Shown here piece by piece: positions 24,560 through 35,674 of a stretch of 64,000 bases of DNA. Origin of the DNA: Hydractinia symbiolongicarpus. Lineage: Eukaryota; Cnidaria; Hydrozoa; Anthoathecata; Hydractiniidae. The position numbers and the translations under genes are program-made. Location of the stretch: NCBI RefSeq assembly GCF_029227915.1, contig NC_079889.1:1116001-1180000 (forward strand), in the 5' to 3' direction. A model generated the notes under the pieces. It saw only the letters and a program-made list of their open reading frames with translations, was not told where the DNA came from and searched no databases. How positions within the stretch are numbered: the stretch's first letter is position 1; the number at the start of each line of letters is the position of its first letter.

Positions 24560-24625
24560 CTAGTCGTTAGCCCGTGGAAAAATCCACGGTTTGGATTTTG
24601 GATTTTTCCACGGGCTAACGACTAG
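24560..24625. mobile_element. Two Helitron-like 3' ends in inverted orientation
   Basis: CTAG at 24560-24563 followed by the reverse complement of the hairpin end, and 24600-24625 with the forward hairpin end and CTAG (24622-24625). The two ends are joined tail-to-tail with only about 15 bp between the hairpins. It is probably the remnant of two insertions or an aberrant transposition product. Confidence 0.6.
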
Positions 24626-26339
24626 TAGAGTGGCCAATCAAAATAAGAACAATTTGAACTAATAAGCAACTTTCTTATCTAAACGGCTTTCACATTAACC
24701 ATGTTGGTTATGCGTAGTGTTTTTAACAACTAAAAATTATCAACACCAATACCAATTAAAACAATAAAGATCACATAAAATAAATATCAATATGCTTGTT
24801 TATATAATAAATAAAATAAATAAACAAGTTACATACCTGGAAAGTTTCAATTAATACATCGGATGAAAAGAAATATTTTTATGCGTCCATTCGCATCTAT
24901 CATATTTTTTTATACTGCTATATTTTTTAAAAACGTAACATTTTACAATTCGGCATTACTCAAGGGAGTTGTTATGTCACATTTGTTTTAGAAAGACTGG
25001 TTTCTATTGTACGTGAGTTGATGCGGATTTAGACTAACTTAGTTTTTAGGTTATTGTAAGAGAACATGATTATGTCAAATGTTCACTTCTAAATTCTTGT
25101 AAAAAATTTTAGTCGGTAAGATACTATTCAACTGCCCAAAATTTAGTCACTTTTTACCGGCTAAATGTTACAAAGAAAGTCACTTTTTACCGTCTTCATG
25201 ACAACTGAGCATTTCAGAATCTTTTAAAATTTGAATTTGCCGCGGTCACATTAAGGCCACCCCACTTCTCGACTCTCTAACCAAATATCAAATAGGGTTA
25301 ACGGACATTGACAATATGACTCAGATTCGTTATAAATCACAATGAAAATCCCTTGCAGGCTAAAAGATTTCGGATTCTTTTTCGTGTTCAATTTTGTTTC
25401 CTATATATACCGTTCGAGGTCGCCAGTAGCCTGCTTTGCATAGAACTTCTACAATCTTGTTCTGTCATTTCAAATAAACAGGTATTATCCCATGGTATAA
25501 TCTTGCAAATTTTTTCATGCTGTGCGTGAGATACAGGCTAGAAAAACTAATGTGCTACTGTTAGCGGGCAAAGCGAGAGTCATATGTTAAATAGCCAAAA
25601 GCGGTAAAAAAATGCAAGTAAATCAGATTTCAGAATCAGATGGCTGTGGAAACATTTCTTTCGGTTGCAGCGACCAGGCGAAAGAGTAGGATCCAATCCT
25701 ATTAACACGCCATTTGCTAGTTGCCAACCAAACAAATTGCTTGGATTTTTTAAGGTTTTAATTTTTGATTTATTTCGACCTGGTTTTGAAATTATTTCAA
25801 TGTCATTTGTATATCTTTAAACATTGCTAGTGTATAACTGAACGTACACCTTTTTTTTTGGTCACCCTCTTCTCTAGGAAATATGTTTTCTCGACAATAC
25901 ATTATCGTGACGCAACTTATCGTAGATCTTTAAAAATTTTCAATTATATTAGAATTAAGGTCTCCCCGAATGTACAAAAAGTAATCTGTGAAAATTAATA
26001 CTTAACAATACTGTGCTATACTTAACATTCGTAAGAAAGAAAGGAAGACGTTTTAGCATATCAACTTATTAAATATTATTGTTTGTGGTATAGCGCTATT
26101 TCTGAAATGTTTCATTATACCTGCAACATGACTAAAAATGTTATGAAATTTAAGATATCTAAGATTTGACCATAAAGTTGGATCGTACTAATTTTAAAAA
26201 AAATAAATAATAAATAGAAGTTGGCGAAAGAAATAAAAAGGTTATGACTACGTTCATCGGTTTAGAATTAACAAAATAGACTGATTTAGTCTAAATGAAA
26301 TGTGAAAATGTGATTCCATGGCATTAATATTTAGACTAG
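24626..26339. other. Intergenic, nothing recognised
   Basis: No supported coding region. A possible minus-strand donor (CCAG|GTATGT at 24836) closes an open stretch of about 14 codons but no acceptor or partner exon is clear. A short motif TCACTTTTTACCG occurs twice near 25140-25190. Confidence 0.45.
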
Positions 26340-27430
26340 TCAGGGAACGCCATCGAAACACCAGGTTAAGCCACAAGCAACTGTGTCACCTGGCGTTCAA
26401 CACTCGGAAGAGCAATTAATAAAAACCGTAAACTGTACCACACATTTAGGTGGGGCGCTTTAGTATAGTATGTTGTAAATTGACCAAGGCGCAGAACATT
26501 ATGGTGTTTCCAGTGTAATATATTTTTCAAAAAATTGGCGCACAACATTATGGTGTTTTCGGTGTGATATATTTTCAAAAAATAACTTTCCACAACTTTA
26601 GCTGAAATAAAAACACAGTTTGCAACTCATTGCTATCATGTCATAGCAAAAACAGTTGACCGGACTTTTTTATTTTTTGGAGAATGTTCCCACTGAAAGT
26701 TCAAAAATAAATATTACTCTTGTCTAAGTGCTTAGTACAGACAAATAATGTTGCTCATCCATATAGGTATATTACCCTTTTTCAAAAAAAAAAAACTTTA
26801 TCGCAACTTCAGAAACACAGGAAACAATCTGTCGTTAACATTGGACTGAGCGTTTAGTACAGGTAAACTGTTTAAGCGTAATACTACTATAAATAAAAAA
26901 CTTATCACATCTTCAATTTAAACAAAAACAACAGGAAACAATCTGTTGCTAACAATGGGCTGAGCGTTTAGTACAGGTAAACAGTGTTGCACAAGTGTAT
27001 AGGCGTAATACCCTTTTCCAAAAAAACTTTATTGCAACTTCAGTTTAAATAAAAACACGGTGACGTTACCCGTGCAACAAAACAAATTCTCCACCAATTT
27101 TATTTTGCGGAGTAAGTTTTCATGACAGTAGTAAAAGGTGTGCTACCTACTAACTGCATTTGTCATAGAAATATTGATTGAGAATTTTGTTGTAGCTAGC
27201 CAAACTGCATTTGCTACTTTCCAGCCAGAGGTAGCTAAAGAGCTACAACCCCAGCAAAAAATAAATAATAATATACCAAGCTTTAAAATAATACGAATAA
27301 ATAAAGCTAGGCTCCAGCAGGATGCTGCCTTAAAATCTACGTTTGTAGCTAAAATCTTCAAATTGGTTTGTTTTAGATTTATGCATGGCTAGCAAACGTG
27401 ATGATGTTTTCATTTTAACATGTGAATAGG
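26340..27430 (-). mobile_element. Long copy of a non-autonomous Helitron-like family (internal part)
   Basis: Closely resembles 30549-31258 in order and content: blocks CACATGTTAAAATGAA, AAACAAACCAATTTGAAG, CTCTTTAGCTACCTCTG, TTTACCTGTACTAAACGCTC and GGCGTT, all read on the minus strand. Between about 26640 and 27060 it holds three degenerate tandem units of about 120-130 bp (each with AGGAAACAATCTGT and GTTTAGTACAGGTAAAC in plus orientation). An internal minisatellite is a feature of DINE/HINE-type non-autonomous Helitrons. The terminal hairpin is not preserved at the left edge, where TGACTAGTC remains at 26334. The ORFs inside are by-products. Confidence 0.6.
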
Positions 27431-27801
27431 CCCAATAAAGAGAATATCCTAAACGTTGATAGAACTGAAATTTAGGCAGTTAAATAACTATACTAACCGA
27501 ATCAAATATTCTTCTTCACTTCAAAACACTTCGCTTTGCAGATTGGTGAACAAGCTGGAGTATAATCAATATGGCGAACTCGGTCCCTCAAAAGAAACGA
27601 CTCGTACCTTAACCCCTACGGCTTGGTTTAGTTGAACAAAATCTGCCTCGTTAAAAACATAACTGGAAATGAAAATTTAAAGGAGTATCTAGCATAGCAA
27701 AATAAATAATATTAAAACATCAGTCTATAACAATATCTGTGATTAAATTCGTAACGCAGTCTTCATTCTTTCCCAATTTTGCAAATACTAAGATAGGTAC
27801 G

Positions 27802-28070
27802 GAAGAAGAAGAAGAAGAAGAAGAAGAAGAAGAAGAAGAAGAAGAAGAAGAAGAAGAAGAAGAAGAAGAAGAAGAAGAAGAAGAAGAAGAAGAAGAAGAA
27901 GAAGAAGAAGAAGAAGAAGAAGAAGAAGAAGAAGAAGAAGAAGAAGAAGAAGAAGAAGAAGAAGAAGAAGAAGAAGAAGAAGAAGAAGAAGAAGAAGAAG
28001 AAGAAGAAGAAGAAGAAGAAGAAGAAGAAGAAGAAGAAGAAGAAGAAGAAGAAGAAGAAGAAGAAGAAGA
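27802..28070 (+). repeat. (GAA)n microsatellite, ~89 uninterrupted units
   Basis: 269 bp of perfect GAA repeats on the plus strand, flanked by GGTACG and CCGCTTG. Long pure GAA/TTC tracts can form triplex DNA. The poly-Glu and poly-Phe ORFs across it are artefacts of the repeat. Confidence 0.97.
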
Positions 28071-28302
28071 CCGCTTGTTTTAATAAGATCTCAGATGTAA
28101 TCCGAATTCTTAACAAAACAAATTTAAACCGTTGGTATAGAGACCAACAAAGCCCGATGTTTAAGGGGACAGAAATATTGGCGCCATATTGGCCAATTTT
28201 TTATATATTCTATATATTTTATATATTCCGGTATCCTGTGTATATCCTTTCTAAGTATGTTACGGAAACACGAATATCAAATGCGATATATTCTTATCAA
28301 CT

Positions 28303-28494
28303 TTGTTGCGAAGGGTAAATATAAATGACGGGCGAACCCGTGGATTTTTCCACGGGCAACGACTAGTCTCTTTAATAATAGCCGTATTCCGTCTGTCTGT
28401 GTGTTTGCGAAAGCCGTGTCCTGTTACGGAAACACGAAATGCGATATATAAAGGACGGGCGACCCCATGGCATTTTCCACGGGTTGACGACTAG
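28303..28494 (+). mobile_element. Helitron-like end plus one complete 128-bp unit, head to tail
   Basis: The first end has hairpin CCCGTGGATTTTTCCACGGG and CTAG at 28363-28366. It is followed immediately by a full unit from TCTCTTTAATAATAGCC (28367) through GTCTGTCTGTG, AACACGAAATGCGATATATA, AAGGACGGGCG and a decayed hairpin to CTAG (28491-28494) and T. This unit is the cleanest definition of the short element: TC start, 128 bp, CTAG end. Confidence 0.7.
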
Positions 28495-29332
28495 TTATAA
28501 TACGTAGCCTAGATTCAGCGTCGCACGCCGGATGTAGCACCACAGAAGAATTTCCGCTCCATTTTTATTTTAATTTTTTTTGAAGTAGCTTCTCTCACAC
28601 ATATACCAAGCGATTAGTGTATATACAAAAGACGATCAAAAAAATGCTATATAAAATAATCTGTAGTGGTTATATTGTCATGATTGAGTGCGTCGAGACC
28701 AATTTCTTGAATATATCAAAAATGCAATTACTTGAATCCAAAAATGATTATTGGTTGGGAAGTTGTTATGCGGTGGTTTTAGAATGACGTTGGAACTTCA
28801 TTTAGGATTGACGTATTCGTTGAAGTACGAAATATAAATTTTAATATTTTACTTTCGCTATTTTTCTCTATTTTTATTTACAAAATTCAATCGATCTATC
28901 CTTTTTGCTCTTACGTTAACTTAAAGCGGAGAATTTGCCAAATTTCCTTGGAATGAAAGTTTTTTTTTTAAATAAAACAAAAAAAACAAAAAAAAAATAA
29001 TAAACTCAAAAGTACAAACTTATTTTTCTAAAGCTTCTGACCGACCTTTTTTGCCGACCTTTTTTGCCGAGATATTTTTTACCGGTAAAAAATACCAAAA
29101 AGCCGCTTCATTAATCACGAAAAAGTACATATATTACTAATGGCGGGAACTTTACATTGTTAGGACGCGTTATACTGTTCTCATCACATATCTTGTTATA
29201 TTGTATTGTATTATATATTCTATCCAATAAAAATATTAATTAAAATATTAAATTATCGAATAAATTCTTGTATAACATCTCAGCTCACAAATTTTAATTA
29301 TTCTTCCAGTAGGTGCATGCAGAAATACGACG
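28495..29332. other. Upstream region of cysteine-rich copy 2
   Basis: AT-rich with poly-A/T tracts. TTATATATTC at about 29207-29216 lies 120 bp before the start codon and could be a TATA element, but this is weak. No ORF of note. Confidence 0.4.
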
Positions 29333-29986
29333 ATGAATATCTTGAACGCTTCAATTTTATTATGTATATTTTTGATATTGCAAAGTGAAAATAACGTTAT
29401 GGTAAATAGATTTTGATAGTAGTTTCGTTGTTTGCTTCTTTGTTTCTTTCTCTCTCTCTACCTCTCTTTTTCTCTTTTTTTATATACGAATTTTTAGAAA
29501 AACTGTTACCCACAACAAGCTTGTATAATTCTTAACGAAATATTTTTAATTTAACACCATGTAAAGAGCTTGATCATACACAGGCTGAAATTTGAACCTT
29601 AATTGACTTTTAGTAATATCATTTTTTCACTAATTTTTTTTCCACATGCCTTTCAACTTTACGTTTTTTCTTGAAACCCTGAGCCGTTTGTGTTAACAAA
29701 GTGGAATCTTATTCAAATAATTATCCCTACCACTCCTGCTCTGAATTTCATCCTTACTACTCATTATACGACCGGACATTTTTATCTATTTTAGTGCTGC
29801 AGTTATTGTTCATACGACCAATGTAATGTTTCCACAGATTGTGGTACAAACGGGATATGTATGTCCGACAATGGGCAATGTGTGCAATTTTCGTGTGAAA
29901 ATGGTAATTGTCTTGACCCAAATGAAAATGGATATCCAGAATGCCGGGATGGTGGTGACAGGAAAGTGTCGGTTTCATGTCAATAG
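29333..29986 (+). CDS. Small secreted cysteine-rich protein, copy 2
   Basis: Exons 29333-29401 (23 codons) and 29795-29986 (63 codons plus TAG), 86 aa. The donor is ATG|GTAAAT, the acceptor CTATTTTAG|TGC, and the intron is phase 0. The leader (MNILNASILLCIFLIL...) is a typical signal peptide. The mature domain repeats the family framework with one longer loop: C-x2-C-x4-C-x5-C-x5-C-x6-C-x4-C-x4-C, with CGTNGIC, QCVQF and LDP. It also has an extra Cys at the exon start and a C-terminal extension of about 20 residues with two more Cys. An AATAAA signal lies at 30057, 71 bp after the stop. Function unknown; the conserved intron position and leader plus domain layout show common origin with the copies at 12207 and 32216. 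Confidence 0.8.
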
Positions 29987-30056
29987 ATGATGCCAGCAAA
30001 AGCTAGTCATAGATTTGTTTGTAAAATATAGTAGCTTAAAACCACCATAATTTGAG

Positions 30057-30062
30057 AATAAA
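30057..30062 (+). promoter_or_regulatory. Poly(A) signal AATAAA of cysteine-rich copy 2
   Basis: Canonical hexamer 71 bp downstream of the stop codon at 29986, in the right orientation. The sequence from here to 30548 has no recognised feature. Confidence 0.55.
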
Positions 30063-30548
30063 TCTAGAAGACAAAAATTAATGTACTAACAGTACTTTTT
30101 GTTCTGGTTAATAAAAAGTTTGTTGATTGCTCACGATTTTGAATGGAGTTGTTTATTATAATATAGATTTCTGATTCCTTCCAAACTTTTATAAAACAAG
30201 ATATTAATAAAGAAAATTAAAGCCTAAATTCTTTAGAAATATCGCGCTCACTGGACATGGTAATATTCTAGAAAAAAAATACGAAAGAAGTCGATATTGC
30301 GCACTGGTGTAAATAATGCTTTGTTTCATAAAACCTGTCAATATAATTCTGATTCTCTTTATGTAGTATTATATTCTCGAATGAAATAGTACCGCCTTTA
30401 GGAGGAGCGCGATAGGTTAATTTGTTAATGCGTCATGTTTAGTGTGAAATTAGGTGTGAGTTAAAGTGAGCTGTAACACAATAATTACGAAGAAGAATAT
30501 AAAGACTTTGCGTGCAATCTAACTTAGTGCTTTAGTATTATTCTTAAA

Positions 30549-31258
30549 CTAGTCCTAGACCCGTGAGTAAATCCACGAGGTCGCCCGTCTTTAAATTACA
30601 CATTATTTTGTGTGCCCGCAGCACAACGTCTTTCCAGCAGACAGGAAGACAGGCAGAAGACGGCTTTTATTAAAAAGAATAGCCGGGGGACCGTTACCAA
30701 AACGCCGAGTTAAGTCGCAAGTAACTGTGAGACTTCCTATTGAACGCTCTTTAAAGGCCTTAATATGAGTTGTTGTTGGCACCAGGCTAAGCGCTTTGCA
30801 GGTAAACCGTGTTACACATGAGTATAGGCGTAAAACGTTATCACAACTTCGGTTAAAAAAATTCAGGAAACCGCATGTCGTTATCCTGTCCAGTTAAAAA
30901 AATTACTCAGCAATTTTAGTTTTCAACTTAAGTTTTCATAACAGTACTAAAAGTTGTAGCTATCCAACTGAATTTAGCATAAGAATTATTAGGAATTTTC
31001 TTGTATGAACCAAACTGTATTTGGCTACTTTCATTTTCTAGTCAGAGGTAGCTAAAGAGCTGACCACAACCCTAAATACAAATAAATAATAATAAATAAA
31101 TAAGGCCAGCCAGCTAGCTAACTGGCTTTCATGTTTTCTTATGATCTGCGTTTGTGGCCGAAATCTTAAAACTGGTTTGTTTAAGATTAATATAAGGCTA
31201 GAAAACGTGTTAATATATTCATCTTAACATGTGAAAACATACAGAAAATAAATAATCC
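30549..31258 (-). mobile_element. Near-complete non-autonomous Helitron-like element (~710 bp)
   Basis: Read on the minus strand it starts near 31258 with CACATGTTAAGATGAA, runs through the same internal blocks as 26340-27430 (CTCTTTAGCTACCTCTG, TTTACCTGCAAAGCGCTTAG), then the terminal unit (TTTTTAATAAAAGCCGTC, CTGCCTGTCTTCCTGTC, GACGGGCGA), hairpin CTCGTGGATTTACTCACGGG and CTAG (30552-30549). This copy joins the internal repeat to the terminal unit in one piece, showing that the short tandem units elsewhere are the 3' ends of this family. Confidence 0.65.
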
Positions 31259-31469
31259 TATAGATACAAAGTATTTAAAAGAGAAACGATCAAAAGGAAA
31301 CTTACAAAGCTAACACCACCACTTACATACTAATATGACCCTTACAGCATGTTTCTGTTTTTTTCGGGTCCTGCCGTGATTCCGAAATTTAGCTGCGTCC
31401 AACTGAAAAAACAGGTTCGTAAAAATCAGATTCTGCGCTAATTTTCCGAAAAAGCTGTGCAGAAACATT

Positions 31470-31618
31470 TTGAACACACAGAATACGGCTATTATTAAAG
31501 AGACTAGTCGGTAACCTGTACATAAACAAACTGGTTCGTTCCGTCCTTTATATATCGCATTTCGTGTTTTCGTCTCGCTCACAAACAGATAGACGGAATC
31601 CGGCTAGCATTAAAGAGA
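31470..31618 (-). mobile_element. Helitron-like terminal units, minus orientation
   Basis: A complete 115-bp unit from TCTCTTTAAT (31618) to CTAG (31507-31504), immediately followed by the first 34 bp of a second unit (TCTCTTTAATAATAGCCG, 31503-31470). The hairpin is decayed in the first unit, though AACACGAAATGCGATATATA is intact. Confidence 0.6.
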
Positions 31619-32143
31619 CATGACACTTTAATGAGACGGTTATTCTATTAGGATATTTTTTTCCAAAAAGGAAACAAAGATTCAGAAATTTAACTTAAGA
31701 TTGTCGTTGCTTCTATTCTGAATAAAACAACAGGTTAGCAAACCTTTCATTGGTTGAATGTTAGGTAACAGAGAATGTTTGAGTTGAGAATTTGATTTGC
31801 GGTTATCCACGGCATCAAAAATGTACAATATAGCGTCTCCTTAAGAGTTTGCTAGGCATAGCATATGTTTGAATAAAGAATTTCATTTGCGGATGTGCAA
31901 TAGTTGAAAATTACCTGTGACATCTGTGAAATAACTTACTTTTTTATATTTATTTTACAATATATCTTTAAGAAATTAAAACTTCACTAGAACATGCTTT
32001 CCTACAAGTTCTGTAAAAAAAACAGGTTTTAAGATTCAAAAATATATAAACTCTGTTTCATTTTTCAGATAAATATGGAACCAATATTAATCTATGATAA
32101 GTAATTCTGTTAACGTACCATTATTAACAATATAGGTTGGAAG

Positions 32144-32150
32144 TATAAAA
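32144..32150 (+). promoter_or_regulatory. TATA box of cysteine-rich copy 3
   Basis: TATAAAA in GGAAGTATAAAAGCAA, 66 bp upstream of the start codon at 32216. The distance suits a start site near 32175. Confidence 0.5.
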
Positions 32151-32215
32151 GCAATTATAAAATAAAACGGAATGTTTTAACATAGATTTTATTTCTGCGT
32201 CTTGTGTGAGTAAAG

Positions 32216-32816
32216 ATGAAAACTTTCACGATGTTTAGAAATATTTTATATTTTTTGATTGTGTTTTTGTGGCTTGCTGAAAAATGTGACCAGGTAATCA
32301 GTATTTCTAGCCATTCTCACCCTTAAAAGTATTTTCCGTTTTATTTTTGTGCGGTCTGTAAAAGGTTAAAAACAGTCAATGCTTTCACAGCACCGATGTT
32401 TTATATATTATAAGCCATGTCCATAAAGGAACTATAAAAAAATTTGAATATTGATTTTTAAAACAGCTGAAATAAAAGTCCAATTCTGCAAGTAGCTTTA
32501 TAGATTCAGATGGGCATGTTCACACATACGCGTCCGTAGTTTGTGAAAGTGTTGTGTAAGTTTGCATTGAGTAGTACATACATGAAGATTCAAAATCTGT
32601 TTGATACAACAAAAGTTTATATGGACTTTGAATTGTTAACCTGTTTTGTATTATTAGGCCTGTAAGAACTGTTCCGGAGTATCGTGTAGCGTGCTCGAAC
32701 CGTGTGGTGAATGTGAAGCATCGTCTGGTGCTTGCGTGCAGTTCGAATGCGTTGATACATTCTGTGTTGATCCAACAGAAGATGGTACTGCATCGAAAGT
32801 TGGTGGAAAAGGATGA
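32216..32816 (+). CDS. Small secreted cysteine-rich protein, copy 3
   Basis: Exons 32216-32293 (26 codons) and 32658-32816 (52 codons plus TGA), 78 aa. The donor is GACCAG|GTAATC, the acceptor TTATTAG|GCC, phase 0. The leader is strongly hydrophobic (ILYFLIVFLWLAEKC). The mature domain has eight cysteines with exactly the spacing of copy 1: C-x2-C-x4-C-x5-C-x2-C-x6-C-x4-C-x4-C, including CGEC and ACVQFEC, then CVDPTEDG and a Gly/Lys-rich end. TATAAAA lies 66 bp upstream and AATAAA follows at 32852, so the gene looks complete. Outside cysteines and CG, CVxF and P, the three copies share little sequence. That suggests an old, fast-diverging family held by disulphides. Extracellular role inferred only from the leader. 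Confidence 0.8.
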
Positions 32817-32851
32817 AGAAATTTGTTAAATATTTCACGCTAATTAGCTTC

Positions 32852-32857
32852 AATAAA
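32852..32857 (+). promoter_or_regulatory. Poly(A) signal AATAAA of cysteine-rich copy 3
   Basis: Canonical hexamer 36 bp after the TGA stop, just before the pogo-like element begins at 32885. Confidence 0.55.
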
Positions 32858-32884
32858 ATTAAAGTTTTATTATTATTACTATTA

Positions 32885-33514
32885 CAGTAGACTCCCGGTT
32901 ATTCGAACCTGCACTTATTCGAATAATTCGGTTATTCGAAGTGAGATGGCGTTCCCCTTGGATCTGCTTACCCAACTCAGGCAAAAACACTCTCGGTTAT
33001 TCGAACTTCAGTTATTCGAATAATTCGGTTATTCGAAGTGATTTTTATTCCCCTTGGGGCCAATTATAGGCTAAGTCACCCTCAGTTATTCGAATTTTTC
33101 TTATTGGGAGATCGTCGAATGAGAACATTGATTTTCTGCGATTAAAACACTTTTTTTCTTCAAAAAATCAGGTTTCAATATTCATGGCTATTTACACTCT
33201 TCAAGCAATTTCTTCAAAAGTTCAATATTCTCCTTGAACTCCTTGTATTTACTAGATACATTTTCTTTATAACTTTTATATTTTAAAACCTGTTAACAAT
33301 TTGTTCAAATTTATTCTTTCTTCAAAAAGTAAAAATTCTTTGTGTTTACACGCTCAACTGAACCACAATGCCTTAATTGCTTAAGAAAAGTCTATCCCAT
33401 TAAGGTTAAGTTGAAAATCTGGCGGGAAAACGAATTTTTCAGTTATTCGAACTCCCGGTTATTCGAAGTAAATTCTTATCCCCCTTGAGGCTTCGAATAA
33501 CCGGGAGTCTACTA
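32885..33514. mobile_element. Non-autonomous pogo/Tigger-like DNA transposon
   Basis: Terminal inverted repeats AGTAGACTCCCGGTTATTCG at 32886 and its reverse complement ending at about 33513, characteristic of Tigger/pogo termini in animals. Repeated GTTATTCGAA modules line both subterminal regions. A TA precedes the left end; the right flank is TT, so the TA duplication is not perfect. There is no transposase ORF in the 630 bp, so it would have moved by an enzyme supplied in trans. Confidence 0.85.
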
Positions 33515-35007
33515 TTATTAAAATATAATATTTTTTTGTTTTGTTTTTTCGGTCGGTCGGTCAATCGGTCGGTCGGTGTTTTTTGTTTTGTTTTGTTTTT
33601 AAGGGTAATAAACATGTCATTCTCATTTTCTAGCCCCTCACTTTGGTAGCTCCGTTGTTAAGATTGACAAAAAGCGGTGACACATTGCTTAATGATAAAT
33701 GGTGTTTAAGCTCAAATTTTCCATCCGCGGAGTCAGTCCATACACGGAACTTTAGATTCTGACAACCACTTATTTCACCGTTGTCCTCCTACTTACGCGG
33801 CGTGTTGGTAAATAGTGGCATTTTCCAGCCGTTATTTTTAGCACTGGATTCATTATTCTTTAATCAAACTTGATGCATTTACAACAAAAGTCAATCCGGA
33901 TGCAAACTAATTATATAATTTGAATCTTGTTGAAGGCTATAAGGAATGCAATGCATTGACTTCATGGAATGTTTAAACGTCGCGATCGATTGGAGAGTAA
34001 GTAACTAATGTAAAAACATGTATACATTTATAAAAGGAATATTTTGGCTTATTTCTTTTGACTCAATTTAAACAAATTCATAGGGAAAATGTTTGGTTCA
34101 GCATTTTTGAGAAATAAAAATGATTAGTCAGTCAGGTTACGGAAATTGCAAATAATATTTTAATGATCTGAAAACCACTAATTATTTACAAGATATGAAA
34201 CTGAAAATGTGCAAATTAAACACAATAAAAAAAAAGACATTATATGTTCCAGACACTTTGCAGGCGTGTTTCGTTACTTTATTACTGATCAATCACTGCA
34301 TCATATAAAGACCTTCGCCCATTATTAATTTGACTATTTCCCTCTGCCAACTTTGTAAGTTTAGTTTACATACCCGCATCTAGTGTGCTATTAAACTAAA
34401 ACACTGATGAACGTGTTGAGATAACCTAAGAATTTTGTTGTGAGAGCTAGTTTAGAGAAAGTAAAATTTCATCCATTTTTTACTAAATAAATGGGGCGAG
34501 CATCCCGCGCAACAACAAAGAGCTGAATAAATTTAAAAAAAAAATAAATTTGAGCTTAGTCTTCTTCTCCCTTCCACTCTTCTAGAGATATTGGAGAGAC
34601 CAAATGGACCAATTTTAAAACCAATATGGCACAATTGTAAATTTAGAGTAGCTTTGTCGCTATCATAGGCCATCTGTAAGATCACTGCATGAAAGCTCGG
34701 TCGTGGAAATAGAACTCCAGTGGCTGATTTGATTTTGCTTGTGGTCAACATTTATTGTCAAATATAAATTTAGATCGCGAAGCATAGTTTAAAAACATGT
34801 TGGTTTAACGAAAACGTTAGGGAAAGATAGAGGGTGATTACAGTGGATCTTCTGCTTGTTGGCCTTCGGACACTAGAAATAGCGGAGAAATTTACGGATA
34901 AAAAGGGATTTCATCAGAAATATCAAGGTCAAAATCTGATAAAAGACTCTCTAAACAGCAGACAAAAAAAAACGCCCTCTGTGAGAAAAAAAAACAGGGC
35001 GTAAAAT

Positions 35008-35010
<3 letters not shown>
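33515..35010. other. Intergenic, nothing firm
   Basis: Begins with a low-complexity GGTCGGTCGGTC/TTTTGTTTTG stretch (33545-33600). A 72-codon minus-strand ORF at 34751-34533 has no splice support or recognisable domain. No RNA gene seen. Confidence 0.45.

Positions 35011-35047
<37 letters not shown>
35011..35047 (+). repeat. (AG)n microsatellite
   Basis: 37 bp of perfect AG repeats directly at the outer boundary of the left arm of the inverted duplication that starts near 35050. Confidence 0.95.
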
Positions 35048-35050
<3 letters not shown>

Positions 35051-35674
35051 GAGGGGGGCTTTTCAAATAGAGAATACCTCTTATAAGTGGGCATTCGCTA
35101 AAGATTACCTCTAATTAAAAGTGTTTGCTAATTAGAGAGTCGACTGGCAACAGCAAGCATAATTACAAGTTAATAAATTTTTATTTATTTATTTTTTATT
35201 TGCGTCTTCTAGAAATACAAAAAGGTATATATCTTGCTAAAACTTGTTGGGTATTTTTCGGCACATAATATATTACTTTCCGTTTCGGTATTGCAGTGTA
35301 GTCAAAACTGTTAAGTTCCATACCGTGTTTTAACGTAAAAAAAATACTGTGCTGTGCTCACAAAACAAAAGAAAAGATAGCCAATGGTGATGGAATCTTA
35401 ATTCAAAGTTTTTGAAATTGCTGGCCATTGAAGGGTTTTTTATTAGTGTTGCATTTCAAATATCGATGGCCAATTTGTCGTAACCCAAAAGTTGATCACT
35501 TCTTAATTGATAAAGCTAGTGCAAGAAAAATGCAATCATTTAAAGATCAATCAAAAATACATTAAACAACAACAATGCCAAATAAATGTTGCAATCGTGT
35601 TTTCTCTTTAAAAATTAGGTTTAACCAATCGTTGAAACTCAGTATATGATTTTCCACCAATTGAATTCATTCAT

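Noticed and set aside
27739-28116. Poly-Glu and poly-Phe ORFs
   Set aside because: They are translations of the GAA microsatellite; flanks add only a few codons and there is no splice or start context.
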